From Ceratothoa steindachneri (lineage: Eukaryota > Arthropoda > Malacostraca > Isopoda > Cymothoidae), in assembly GCA_963969495.1 (NCBI GenBank), contig OZ018323.1:66468460-66532459 (forward strand): a stretch of 64,000 nucleotides of DNA. The letters are read 5' to 3'. Made by a program: the position numbers and the translations under genes. Numbering within the stretch: the stretch's first letter is position 1; each line of letters begins with the position of its first letter. Shown here in pieces: positions 54,760-64,000 of this stretch. The notes beneath the pieces were generated by a model. The model made no database searches. It was not told where the DNA came from and saw only the letters and a program-made list of their open reading frames with translations.

Positions 54760-54795
54760 ATCCATACACATACACTAAACTCTTATACCTCTACA
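53254..54795 (-). repeat. 5' LTR of the gypsy element
   Basis: 1542 bp. Relative to the other LTR it lacks about 100 bp around 53315 (the part with AGAGTGCTAAAC). It also carries its own (TA)n expansion at 54449-54491 with more sequence up to 54750. The TATATAA box is kept near 54148-54154. Confidence 0.85.
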
Positions 54796-55655
54796 TAGTT
54801 AGTATAGACTGGATTAAAATCTGAGGTGAATTGTTACCAGTTGGGTTCCTCAGCGCTCACTCTTGGGTGCCTTGTTATTCTTGGTTTATATTAATGATCT
54901 TGACTTTGGTATAAGTAGCGACTTGAGCAAGTTTGCCGATGATACCTATAAGCATAACCAAGTGTAGTGTATTTAGTATAGGTAAGTGTAATCCACTGAA
55001 TAATTATAAACAGTGGGAGAGTTTTAGGAAGGTCAGAATGCGAAAGAGACTTAGGTGTCCTATTAGGTTCTGACCTCCGACCTAAAAAGCAGAACTCATA
55101 AGTGCTAGAAATAAAGCTAATAGGGTATTGGGGTTTATTGGGACGAGTATAAGAAATAGGATTGCTTATGTCATTCTGAAACTTTACTTGGCTTTAGTTA
55201 GGCCACATCTTGAGTCTGCCAGGCACTTTTGGTTACCTTATTATAAGGATGGATATTGGTTTGTTTGAGTCTGTGCAAAGGATGACTCAGTTGATTCATT
55301 GGTGAAAGGATTATGAGACTAAATCTTCATATATTAGAAAGGAGAAGAGTTCGAGGGGGACTTGATTGAAGTCTCTAAGTGGATAAAAAGGTTATAATAG
55401 GGGATACATAGGTAGGGTTCTTATTTTTTACTGAACAAGATAGGACAAGTAGCAATGAGAAGGTTTAAGAAAGATATTGGTAGAAATTGGTTTACAAATC
55501 GAGTGATAGTTGAATGGAATAGGCCCACGAGTCGTGGGGAGATTTAAGAATAGCACGGATAGATTTATGGATGAGGATGTTAGGTGGGAACATGACCTGC
55601 GTCCTATAGGCTATTTATTAGCCTTTTGCAGACTCCTTCTTTTCTTTTGTCCTTA

Positions 55656-55905
55656 TTTCTCACGCTCCTACCAATAAGCCGTAAAACTCTCCTAGCCCCT
55701 ATTTCTAGTACTCAACCTCTGATTTTAAGGCCGGAGATCGTAAATTACAAAAACACCTACGCCTCTTTCGCATTCTGATCTTCCTAAAACTTTTTCAGCG
55801 GATTACTTCTACCTATACAAAGTTCATTACACTTGCTTCTGTTAAATTCCTTTGCTATTTCACAGCTTATTGGAACAGTTCCATCAATTCAGTTCGCTGT
55901 TTATA
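55656..55905 (-). mobile_element. CR1 fragment (minus strand)
   Basis: The minus strand reads CNELCIGRSNPLKKF then EDQNAKEA-like sequence, equivalent to the CSVLSIGRNNPLNSYKLHGR region of CR1. It lies tail-to-tail with the plus-strand CR1 that ends at 55655. Confidence 0.6.
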
Positions 55906-55909
55906 GTTC

Positions 55910-56110
55910 TTGTCTATAAGGAAAGTGGTGCGTCATCTTGAAAGATGTTTGTAGTGAAGGGTTGATAAACGAGGTGGTCTGAGACGAGCCTGTAACGTCG
56001 CCAATCCTATTTAAAGTATAAGGAAGAGTGCTGAGAGAAGTACGAATCGGTGTGATAAGATGGGACGAGATGTATGCCTCTACTGATACGAATAGTGCAA
56101 ATTGTAAAGC
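55910..56110 (+). mobile_element. Weak non-LTR RT trace
   Basis: Plus-strand pieces SGASS, GLRRACNVANPI and LREVRIGVIRWDEMYA resemble the GLRQGCNLSPILF and following block of a LINE RT. Short and broken. Confidence 0.3.
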
Positions 56111-56295
56111 AACCACCAAGGTATAATATGCATCCATAGGATTGCTTTATTAGCTATCACTAAGTAGCCTTCGTCAGATTGAGTTTTTTTTTATATATGA
56201 CCCCAGACATTTAAGTACTAACAACCACTTGGCTATAATACATATATACACGCAAAATCAGTTTCTTAAGATATACTTCCTCGCGTATATTTCTC

Positions 56296-56862
56296 TAGCT
56301 TTACAGACGGTCGAAGGGAACGTAAAGTTGCGTGCCATTGCGCTGCGACTGTTCACATGGACCTACACCCCAATGCCGCGAAGGGTTCAGGTTGCTTTCT
56401 GTCGTCTCCGAATTGGAGACACTCGCGGGACGCACCGCCATTTGATGGAGCGCTCGACTGCGCCCTAATGTGAAGACTGCGTTGTCCCCCAGACTGTTCG
56501 GCGCATTCTTGTCGAATGCCCCAGTCTGGGCGATCTCTGCGCACGTTACCGCCTGTCCCTTGTACTCGAGACGTATTCGTGCACACCGACCTGTGGACTT
56601 TTTGGAGGAGGCCGGCCTTCATTTTATTTGAATAGTTGGGGGGGGGTCTTATTTTAGTAGGTCTATTGTTCCTGCGCCGGGGGGAGGCCGACGTCTGAGC
56701 TTGCTTCCTGCTCATTACCTTTTTCTTTGTTTTATTTTATTGATTTTTTTTATTTCTTTTTAGCATCCTCTTTTAAACATGCCTAATTTTAGGCAATGTT
56801 GAATACGGCGAATAATGCCTAAGTAGGCAGTCGCCAGATGAGCTCTAAAAAAAAAAAAAATT
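56296..56862 (+). mobile_element. 3' end of the GC-rich LINE, 5'-truncated
   Basis: Starts at TTACAGACGGTCGAAGGGAA (equivalent to 16020 in the full-length copy). Carries VEGNVKLRAIALRLF ... RLRIGDTRGTHRHLMERS, then the 3' UTR with both hairpins (56781-56794, 56807-56835) and an A14 tail at about 56848-56861. ORF2 is broken by TAA after MERSTAP. Confidence 0.9.
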
Positions 56863-56879
56863 CCTTTGAATGATGTCAA

Positions 56880-57420
56880 ACTAGCTATTTACAACATCCC
56901 CGCCAATGTCTTCCGAGAATCAACTTCTCTATTAGTAAAATAATAATTCCTCATCCATCCTTCATCTAGATTTTAATTTCCAATAGTCTCTACCTTTAAA
57001 AAAATTCTAATTTATGAATCCTCTTAAACAATTTAAAAAGCTGGATCAATACACCCCTTTAAGCACCTCGTTTCAAATGAAAACTTGTTAAGTGCCCTCA
57101 ACCTATCCATATAATCAAGGTGGCTCAAGGAAGTTATTTGTTTCGCTCTTCTCTGTATTGCCTTCATAATGTTCATGTCTTGTGGGCATCATACCCTAAT
57201 ACAACAAACATTCCAGTTCTCCCCTAACATGAGCTATATGACTACAATAACTTCATTACCTTTATAACACCTTGCTATTGAAGATTAATACCCGATTTGC
57301 CTCATTTCTAGTCATTAAACACTGAGAGAACCTCAATAACCGATCTACTACTACTGCTAATTAGGTGTCCAAACAACCTTCCATTTCATAACTAGATTCC
57401 CTCTTATAGTTGTTCATGTG
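56880..57420 (-). mobile_element. CR1/L2-like C-terminal fragment (TTATG-tailed family type)
   Basis: The plus text AAATGAAAACTTGTTAAGTG, CCATATAATCAAGGTGGCTC and TCATAATGTTCATGTCTTGT corresponds to the C-terminal region at 41570-41695 (AAATGAAAACACATTCAATA and onward). Diverged, with no open frame. Confidence 0.55.
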
Positions 57421-57539
57421 AATGAATAACTGCATAGTGATGAAAATTTTGGGAAAGAGAGTTTGAGATTGCGGTCGAAAGATTTTGTCTGGTGAAAGGT
57501 TATCTCAATCAAAAGGTTTAGAAAAAATATAAATAATAT

Positions 57540-57760
57540 ACCTGTAAGAGTTGATAGGTCCCTGGTTATAGGGTATCTCTGTTATTGTTATTTTTGTATT
57601 AGGGTTTATGATGAGTCCTGATAAGGTGGCATTCGAGCCTTTGTATTCACCGGCTAACCCCGTCACTACGGTTAGTCAATTTCTGGTAATTCTTGACTTA
57701 TTTCTGGTTTTATAATTGGATTTTTAGTATTGTCAATTTAGATTAGTGTTATCTTTCGGT
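57540..57760 (+). repeat. Unclassified repeat, copy 1
   Basis: GATAGGTCCCTGGTTATAGG, GTATCTCTGTTATTGTTATT and GGCATTCGAGCCTTTGTATT match 63575-63740 (ATAGGTCCCTGGTCAATGGG, GCTCTGTTGTTCTTG, GGTATTCAAGCCTTTATT). Nature unknown. Confidence 0.4.
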
Positions 57761-57794
57761 AATGTCTTGTTTGATTTACTGCTAGCAATAGACA

Positions 57795-58739
57795 CTACGC
57801 TCGCAATGTAGCGTAGGTATTTTGGGAGGTTAGTTCCTGTCTATTCTCGCTCAACCTTTGCTCCTTTGGGATTGGACGGTGGTGTCCCCTTTCCAGAGCT
57901 TTTCTTATGAAAAAAAAATCAGACGAGAACTTCACGAGTCCGCGGAAGAGAGAGACTTTGACCAGGTCTTTTGGCGTGTCGTCCGCGTAGTCCCATTTGT
58001 ATTGTCCGCCATCGACAATGTCATCCTGCCCGCCTCGTCTGGAAACTGGCTCCCTTCGGCAGCATATACTCTGAGGCTTAGCATGGTCGAGTGGTACATG
58101 TACCTGGAACACCTAGTTTTCGAAGACAAGGACCTACTGGGTCGACGTGACTGAGAGGCCTTTTGGGAGCCCACGGTGTGTTCTGCCTACGGTCATTCCC
58201 TGGACTCTAGTATCCCGTGAAAGGGCATTGCTCAAGGCCGGAGATTTTTGGCTGCTCTGCTCGTTCTGAGGTTGCAGGTTTACATGCAAGACTTCATTTA
58301 ACGGAGGGTTTCCCGGAAACAACATCTCCTTCCCGTTTTTCACGAGCATTGTGTTTAGTTCCTTCCCGAATGTACCAGTCCGGGTTAGGTTAGCAATGTG
58401 CGCATAGTAAATCCAGCACATTAATTTAGTTGATTTTTCGTTTTCTATTTGCAGGAAGTTAGGCTTGGGGGTCACACCACACTGCAACCACTTCCTTGGC
58501 AACCTTCGCGTAGGTGGCGTTAGCTTTCCTCTTCCTCGTTTTTGACTTTTACTTTTGTTTAATTTAATTTGTTCCTTTTTAATTGCCCTTGCCCTATGTA
58601 GGCCATCACAGTCGAGATACTTCTGGACTTCACCTTTACTGTCACGACAGACGTGGCCTTGTCGGATGCACACAGAACAAACTAGAGTGGTAGCGTTTGG
58701 GCAGTGGTGTGTTTGTTGTACCTGTATCACTTTAAGCAC
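57795..58739 (-). pseudogene. LINE ORF1-like remnant with degenerate zinc knuckles
   Basis: The minus-strand frame 58739-58134 reads CPNATTLVCSVCIRQGHVCR then YLDCDGLHRARAIKKEQIKL. The spacing (CX2CX4H, then a second X-L-D-C-X4-H-A/RRAI) follows the paired CCHC knuckles of Jockey-type ORF1 proteins, with several Cys ligands replaced. The tail KSKSQKRGRGKLTPP is basic. A second open piece (58112-57795) may belong to the same element. No RT is found near it. Confidence 0.5.
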
Positions 58740-60360
58740 ATTTGCAGGCCAACGAACTCTTCTCCGTCATTTCACCCGAAGGTATAATTTGGGAAACCTG
58801 AGTTTCTGGGTGTGTGTAGCTCTGCGTGTATGTATGTATGTAGGAGAATAGTCCTTCCCGTTCTCTCCCAGTTGAGACACGGGACGGTGACCTCAAAAAC
58901 ATCTGGGCCCGGCACCGTGGATCAAACTCGTAACCACAGCCCCTCGCCACTCCTCTCTATGAAAAGCCGAACGGTTTAAAACTGCAAGATCTCCCCTACG
59001 AGGTATGTTCAATATCACCCCAAGTACGAAATTGGAGACGCGTTTCTCTCAAGTTCGAAGGCCAGCTGAAGCAGAGGTAAGACTTGAGAAAAACCGTTGG
59101 AGTAATAACCCTCCTGCGGCCCGTTCACAAGCCCCCCTCCCCTCACTATCCTGGTGTAGCACAAAGCACCTTAATAAACCTCGACCTTGAGGACTTCCGA
59201 AACGAAGAAGAAAAAAGCTCCTCCTCGAGCCAGTTACCCGGTGATCACTTACTTGGTTTAAGAACCAAGTTCAACTTACTCTCGCCAGAGAAACCCCGCC
59301 TATCTTGGTGCCTCCTAAAGCACCGTGATAGTTCTCGCACTTGAAGAAGAAGACCTCCTCCCCTTCAATACCGTGTGTACCCCCTTCTGCTACCCTCGCC
59401 AAAGTACCTTGGACTGCCAAGTAATCCAGTCCACCTCCAACAATCTGGTCGAAGCACGCGTCAAAGGAACCACCAGATTCCTGTGGTGTTTGGGCTCATT
59501 GAGTTCAAGGTCAAACTCAAACCCGCCGCCAAAGCAACCAAGGTATTTAACTCCAGTAGAGACAATTAGCCTATTTCTTTTCTATTGAAGTGAGTAGCGA
59601 GTTAGCCAATATTAGAGGGTCAATTTAATTGAAGTCATTATTGTGTATTTTAAATTCGTGGTATTTCTGTGTAGTAAATTGTTAAATTTAAAATATATGT
59701 TTATTTGGGGATAATTCCTGTGCGTTTCTCTATATCCTTAAAAACAACCAAATTAGCACTCTTAGACAAAAGCATACTTCAAAAAAAAAGAAGTTCATTA
59801 CGCGACAAAAGCTTATTCCACGACAATGTAGTTAGGGATCAGTTATGAAAAAAATAAGGAAAGGATGTGTGAAAAATAATGGAAAAAAAGAGGTTAAATA
59901 TTAACCAAATTTCACCACCTTACCTTGAGAAGGCGAAGAAAGATCCCTCAACTAGCCTTTAGTGAGGCCAGTCAAGGCGAAAAAAACACTATCGAACTTA
60001 TCTCCGCTTGATATTTTTCAACTCACGCATAACAAAGCGATATATCAATTACAAAACGCTTCACAAAAACACCCAAAATCAATCCGAATTTTTAAAAACT
60101 GACTGAACCGCGTAACGAATAGCCGTGCGTACGAACAATCCAAATTACAAGCATTCTAAGGAATGCAACTTTCTTGAACCAAATTTGCAATCAACTTGAA
60201 AACATTATTCTAGAAGGGATTTCAGATTTTTTTTAGGCTTTGCTGAACGTTCTCCTGCCCTTTTGAAAACTAATAATTATTCCCCCTAAATGAATACATA
60301 TTTGGGATCCGCGTAAGAAACTCCATTAGTGCTGGCATTTACAAAAATATCTGTATTTAT
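58740..60360. other. Unassigned; weak exon-like patch at 59008-59080
   Basis: At 59005-59079 the plus strand is open (MFNITPSTKLETRFSQVRRP, then AEAE) and runs into GAG/GTAAGA at 59077-59085. No clear acceptor was seen, so it is not listed as an exon. Related pieces CTATCCTGGTGTAGCACAAA and CTATCTTGGTGCCTCCTAAA suggest internal repetition. 59600-60300 is AT-rich with nothing recognised. Confidence 0.35.
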
Positions 60361-60519
60361 TTAACGATTGACGGTATAATTGGTAAGGCCAAGGTCATTT
60401 TTGATGTTTCCACTGGTCACTGTGTTCAACTGTTCATTGTTGTTCACGGGCTGTCTACTTTCTCGATTATTGGCAAGAATATCGCTGCATTGATTGAATA
60501 AACTATCCATTTTACCCAA
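60361..60519 (-). CDS. Candidate terminal host exon (minus strand, 52 codons plus stop)
   Basis: On the minus strand ATATCTATAG (acceptor ending at 60520) precedes an open phase-0 frame: LGKMDSLFNQCSDILANNRE, then SRQPVNNNEQLNTVTSGNIK, then NDLGLTNYTVNR and TAA. An AATAAA overlaps the stop region (minus TTAAATAAATAC). The Asn-rich, non-repetitive peptide is not a TE domain I know. Phase fits the donor of the minus-strand exon at 62236. If translation began at the internal ATG (60508-60510) this would be a 49-residue product. Family unknown. Confidence 0.4.
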   Translation of the reverse strand: MGKMDSLFNQCSDILANNRESRQPVNNNEQLNTVTSGNIKNDLGLTNYTVNR

Positions 60520-60639
60520 CTATAGATATAGAGGAGACTGGGAAGAATCAACAATTCTGATTAGCCATAAATGAGTATGAGGTGCACGTCCCGATGATGC
60601 TTTGGTTTGTAGCGAAAACGACCCTCATCAAGTTTCACA

Positions 60640-61690
60640 ATTATACCTGGCCCAACACCAAGTTTGATGGGGTTCTCTTTAAAATGGTTTGTACAAATTT
60701 CACGAAAGAGAACTCAGAGAGAGAAGGTTGAACCCAACGTCTACCCTTGGCACCTGAGTAAAGATGCACCTGCACGCCCAGACAGCCCCAAGGGAGCAGT
60801 GAGAATTTCGCGCGGTCGGATGACCCCGGCGCTCTTATCAAGAATGGCCGGGTCAGCCGAACCCAAAGAGCTGTCTCAAGAATCTCGCGCGGCCGTGTGA
60901 TGCGTGTTGGGTTCCCCTTATACCCCGTCGCATCGCCTGATCGGCGCCAGACCTACGGCGTCGAGGACTTCAGCGCGAGCCTGTGATGCTCGCCGAGAAT
61001 ATCTCCTCCCTGGCGCGCCAAGTCTAATAAGACGCCCGTCCCCCTTTGGGGGACCTCTGGCGACCCACTTCCGCCGATGCAGTATAAATACTTCTGAAAA
61101 AGCCTTGAGAAATTAGTACTATGCAGCCCGTCTTGGTTAGCAGCCATGTACAGTCCGCCTCCCAACGGCTTCCAGCTACTAACGCGACGCGTCACCTCTC
61201 TACCCGGCCTTGCTCGTACCTAAGGTCAGAGTTCCCGCCCTACAGACGATAGACACGGACAGGCATCTATCACTCGGGTATCGACTTCGTTCTCGTCTGG
61301 AGTACTCCCTCGTTCATTTCTCAGCGAGGTTAAAGAAGAAGGAATTTTGCAAGTGGAACTTTGCATCGCCCCGCATCTTCGTCGTCTCCAAAGCCTCCAG
61401 TCAATTAAGCTTTACGTGAGTCTCCCAGTTATTAGCACTCTCCCCTTTTCCCTGGAAACAATCACCGTACATCCTCTCTCCCACTCTCGTCCCGGCGAGT
61501 CATTTATTTCCCCCCCTCCCTAGTTTGGTACCCCGGGTCTCATCTTATTTATTGTCATTTATTTACCTTTCCTAATAATATTTCCTTTATATATAGTAAA
61601 GTTATTTTTCTACATTCGGTTTCTCTAAACCCAGAACCTCTAAGAATTGATTATTTAGGCCAACAGCATTCGATTTTGATTAATTAACCC
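60640..61690. other. GC-rich block with a TATA-like motif; possible solo LTR
   Basis: Unusually GC-rich for the window and with pyrimidine-rich 3' part. GCAGTATAAATACTTC at 61079-61094 is a good TATA context, with a TCAGT-like start region about 30 bp further. A small hairpin GCGAGC...GCTCGC lies at 60973-60991. Neither TG/CA edges nor a target duplication could be fixed, so the LTR idea is inference. Open stretches here show no known domain. Confidence 0.3.
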
Positions 61691-61715
61691 GCTTACTGGG
61701 ATCTATATATCTCCC

Positions 61716-61998
61716 CCTCCAATTTCTGGCGTGCTTCCTTCCCGTTGTTTTTTTTGTTGTTTTTTTGCATTCGTTTTGTTTTTTGTTTGTTTTTTTTTCT
61801 TTAGTTGCACGCTCCTGCGCCGGGGGGACCTCTCCCCGACGCACCAGCTTGCTTCCTTTCCCCCTTTTGGGGTGTTTTTTTTTTTTCTCTTTAATTTCAT
61901 TTTAAAGTAGCCTAGAACTAGGCCAGTTTTAATACGGCGACTAATGGCCCAAGTAGGCAGTCGCCAGATGAGCTCTTAAAAAAAAAAAAAAAAAAAAA
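61716..61998 (+). mobile_element. 3' UTR-only copy of the GC-rich LINE
   Basis: Matches the 3' UTR from GTCGCAGGCTCCTGC-type sequence (here TTGCACGCTCCTGCGCCGGG) to the tail. Contains hairpin 1 (61910-61923) and hairpin 2 (61936-61965), then A20 at about 61978-61998. Severe 5' truncation. Confidence 0.88.
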
Positions 61999-62235
61999 TC
62001 TCGTGTCACCGCAGAGTCAAATCCCCGGCTAGCATCGAGGTTCGACTCTACGACAAGAACTAATGTCAATTCCAAGTCACTTCTGAAGTTTTCAATACAG
62101 CCAGACATTTTAGTGATACAATTATAGCTTATGACGTCAAACTTTACCAAGTAAAGATGATCTCCAACATGACCGAGTAAAGATAATCCCTTCCAACAAA
62201 AATATGATCCCATATTTATAAAAGGACCTATATAC

Positions 62236-62399
62236 CTTAACGTGTATGGTTTCAGCCCGTTTTAGTTTCGAAACTTGTTTCTTCAAGTTCGAATTCTTGT
62301 TCGATGCAAGTTGCCACATGTTCCAGTAGTAATACAAACTTGTGTATGATCCATCAGTACTCTCTATCTCTTCGGACGAGAGCTCTGTGATCATCTTTC
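62236..62399 (-). CDS. Candidate host exon (minus strand, 54 codons)
   Basis: Minus strand: acceptor CCCTCTAG (ending 62400), two bases, then an open frame KMITELSSEEIESTDGSYTS, then LYYYWNMWQLASNKNSNLKK, then QVSKLKRAETIHVK and a GTATAT donor (62230-62235) in phase 0. Alternatively the ATG at 62392-62394 is the start codon of a first exon. The LKKQVSKLKRAE part looks like a short coiled coil. The next candidate exon on this strand (60361-60519) starts in phase 0. It lies only 45 bp from an oppositely oriented candidate exon (62445). Family not recognised. Confidence 0.45.
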
Positions 62400-62444
62400 C
62401 TAGAGGGTTACATTAAATCAAAATTTACGGCCGAATCTTTCCAG

Positions 62445-62564
62445 GAAGAAGAAGTGACGTGCTTATTTCTAGAATATAGAGATGGGTTTAAAATTGAGGA
62501 CGAAGCCAATAAGAAATATTCCATTGATTTATTTGTTCGAGGAGCGCCCGAAGCAAGTTTCCAA
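62445..62564 (+). CDS. Candidate host exon C (plus strand, 40 codons)
   Basis: Acceptor ATCTTTCCAG (ending 62444), then exactly 120 nt open in phase 0: EEEVTCLFLEYRDGFKIEDE, then ANKKYSIDLFVRGAPEASFQ, followed by a full consensus GTAAGT donor (62565-62570). Being a phase 0-0 exon it could join the plus-strand exons at 42.8-43.3 kb across about 19 kb of TE-filled intron, but that link is not shown by the sequence. The peptide is acidic and well mixed, unlike any TE domain here. I cannot name the family. Confidence 0.55.
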
Positions 62565-62570
62565 GTAAGT

Positions 62571-63430
62571 GTGGTTAGGAATATTTATTGTATAGCTCCT
62601 TAATCAGTATTCTGTATTGGTTTCTTTGTATTGTCCCCACACTTCTTTTCCTTACTTTCACCACTTTCTTCATGGTATTAGTATTGGCAAAGCTTGTTTA
62701 GATTTGAATCGTACTGTGCAGCAATCCTTTCCCTGACAGGAACATACTGTATCAAAACATCTCATCCTGAATGTCTGCAAAACTTCTCACGTAATAACAT
62801 CCTTAAACGAATCACAGCACCTCCCGATCTCACATTTTGCCTCTCTTTCCTTACTTAACACCTCTTCCAAAATCATTGGGCCTCTAGTACTTCATGTTCA
62901 ACAGCGTCTGAAATTCTTGCTCACACGGGGCATCAGTAAGGTTTTAGAGCAATATTAGCAACAACATGTTAGCCCGCAGTCATTTTAAACCAGAATATGG
63001 TCAGGGAATGTTTCAAATACACCGGCACAGTTCAACACATTTACAACATTCTCAACACAAACACAGCTCTAACAAAACCTCCAGATGAACGGAGTACGGA
63101 ATCTCTGGGAGCACCCTTTCGTGGTCCCAGAGGCAACATAAGTACAAACGTGTTCCAATGTCTTTGTTCTTATCAAGTGACGCACCAAGGTGTTCAAACA
63201 CACTTGAGGGTTTGAGTGAGAAACGGGCGGTGTTCGAACCTAGGCCATCAAACGTTCTTCGCTTTTCATCACGGTTATCTAAGGAATAAACCAGCTTACG
63301 TCTCCCAAAGAAGATGTTTCCAGCCCTCCATGGCATAGGTTCGAACCACACCTATTTTTCGCTTTCATTAACGGCTAAAGAGTTTATATCCCGTTTGTAT
63401 CTCTTTGGATGGACTTAAAAGTTGGTGAAA
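62571..63430. other. Unassigned, with an inverted pair of B-box-like motifs
   Basis: GGTGTTCGAACCTAGGCC at 63229-63246, and in reverse GGTTCGAACCTATGCC at about 63331-63348, each resemble a pol III B box (GGTTCGANNCC). They sit in an imperfect inverted repeat (63220-63375). No A box at the correct distance or cloverleaf was found, so no tRNA is called. A SINE origin is possible. Confidence 0.35.

Positions 63431-63431
<1 letters not shown>

Positions 63432-63509
<78 letters not shown>
63432..63509. repeat. (TA)n microsatellite
   Basis: Pure TA run of nearly 80 bp. Confidence 0.95.
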
Positions 63510-63511
<2 letters not shown>

Positions 63512-63566
63512 AGTGAGAGAGTAAAGTAGTGAAATTGGGTGAGTTTAAAGAATAGGGATGGTTTGG

Positions 63567-63790
63567 GAGACAGAATAAATAGGTCCCTGGTCAATGGGTA
63601 GCTCTGTTGTTCTTGTAGTTTATGTTTTTGTCTTCTAAACTATAAAATTTATAGTTTATTCTAATTAAATTAAACTAGTTAATTCAATTAGATAGCTTTG
63701 GATTTTGATTTGATTGGAGGTATTCAAGCCTTTATTTGGGGCGGGGTTTTTTTACTCCCGCTATTGGTTTTATAAAAGTTTTTGAAAATG
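63567..63790 (+). repeat. Unclassified repeat, copy 2
   Basis: Counterpart of 57540-57760. After it (63800-64000) the sequence is AT-rich with nothing recognised up to the window end. Confidence 0.4.
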
Positions 63791-64000
63791 TCTTAGTGAG
63801 TGAATAATTTTTAACGTTTTAGGTTTACTAATTCGGAATATTACGGATTGTGACAGTATTTTGGTTAATTTCGAATAAATCTGAGCATTACACTAGTCGT
63901 TTGTTGTGATTTAATGATTTTGGAGTCACGTCACCGTCAGTCAGTGCCTTACTACTTTTAAAAGGTTTTATTTGTCGAGCGACCTCAATGTCTAGGTGTG

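Larger units (their letters stand above)
48862..54795 (-). mobile_element. Ty3/gypsy-type LTR retrotransposon, internally deleted
   Basis: Two long terminal repeats (48862-50311 and 53254-54795) begin TGTCGTGGGTTA and end TACA. They are flanked by TAGTT at 48857-48861 and 54796-54800. Orientation is minus: a TGGTGTCAGGTGTGGGG primer-binding-like site lies 8 nt inside the right LTR, and a purine-rich tract lies inside the left LTR. The internal 2.9 kb keeps gag and possible protease pieces and a short RT-RNase H linker, but lacks RT core, RNase H and integrase. The LTRs differ by indels and point changes, so it is not recent. It interrupts the older CR1. Confidence 0.9.
44000..55655 (+). mobile_element. 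One CR1 copy split into four pieces by three insertions
   Basis: Piece 1, 44000-44591: endonuclease region (ITKSWLDLAGNIFRHEVRPI, TDRNKRK). Piece 2, 45974-46968: rest of endonuclease and early RT (NDNILDLVLTNSEEGIND, VSL..VVGKMMESIIAKS). Piece 3, 48599-48861: RT (SEHGFTKGKSCLTYL-like, KVKAHEIEGSIF, SDRQQISL). Piece 4, 54796-55655: RT catalytic region, C-terminus and 3' tail (TTTGCAGACTCCTTCTTTTC). The pieces join in the correct order and total about 2.7 kb. The ORF is full of stops, so the host copy is old. Confidence 0.85.

Noticed and set aside
57858..58154. 98-codon plus-strand open frame
   Set aside because: It lies opposite the minus-strand LINE ORF1-like remnant and shows no domain of its own.
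58880..58990. tRNA gene or tRNA-derived SINE near 58.9 kb (GGTTACGAGTTTGATCC on the minus strand)
   Set aside because: The B box is poor, no cloverleaf could be drawn and no A box was found at the correct distance.

Overview
This window is eukaryotic, AT-rich, intron-bearing DNA that is mostly made of transposable elements (TEs). It suggests an invertebrate, most likely an arthropod. The grounds are the mix of long CR1-like, I/Nimb-like and Jockey-like LINEs, a Penelope-like element, DD41D mariner-type transposons, a Ty3/gypsy element and a kilobase-scale 24-bp satellite. Species cannot be read from the sequence. There are no operons, tRNA or rRNA genes, or CRISPR arrays.

Layout. 1-6 kb: a fragment of a GC-rich LINE (713-1368), a short LINE 3' tail, a 381-bp TIR element (4751-5131) and mostly unassigned DNA with one weak exon candidate (3338-3378, minus). 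6.0-21.1 kb: a degenerate 24-bp satellite, interrupted at a TA by a 9.6-kb mariner-type element (9372-19015). That element holds a decayed transposase and has itself been entered by a near full-length 6.8-kb LINE (9806-16615) with an imperfect 12-bp target duplication. 21.1-25.1 kb: a second, older copy of the same LINE. 25.1-30 kb: two oppositely oriented CR1-like fragments, a perfect 28-bp palindrome and a minus-strand Jockey-like LINE. 30.0-32.6 kb: a Penelope-like element with GIY-YIG and RT remnants next to a long terminal hairpin. 32.6-42.5 kb: LINE, hAT and CR1 fragments, several nested in one another.

44.0-55.7 kb is one plus-strand CR1 copy split by three later insertions: a DD41D mariner (44592-45973), an inverted younger CR1 (46969-48592, flanked by CACTTA) and an internally deleted Ty3/gypsy element (48862-54795, TAGTT duplication). 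56-64 kb carries two more 3' ends of the GC-rich LINE, a LINE ORF1 remnant and little else.

Host coding signal is sparse and was found by reading splice sites against open frames. The candidate exons are 35000-35068, 42760-42818 and 43139-43282 (plus), 62445-62564 (plus), and 62236-62399 with 60361-60519 (minus). None was assigned to a family. The plus-strand exons may belong to one gene whose introns are filled with TEs, but that is inference.

The best-supported unusual signals are: two adjacent 3'-UTR hairpins of the GC-rich LINE that keep their pairing through compensatory changes between copies; the three-level and four-level nestings; the Penelope terminal hairpin; and the split TE-free exons.
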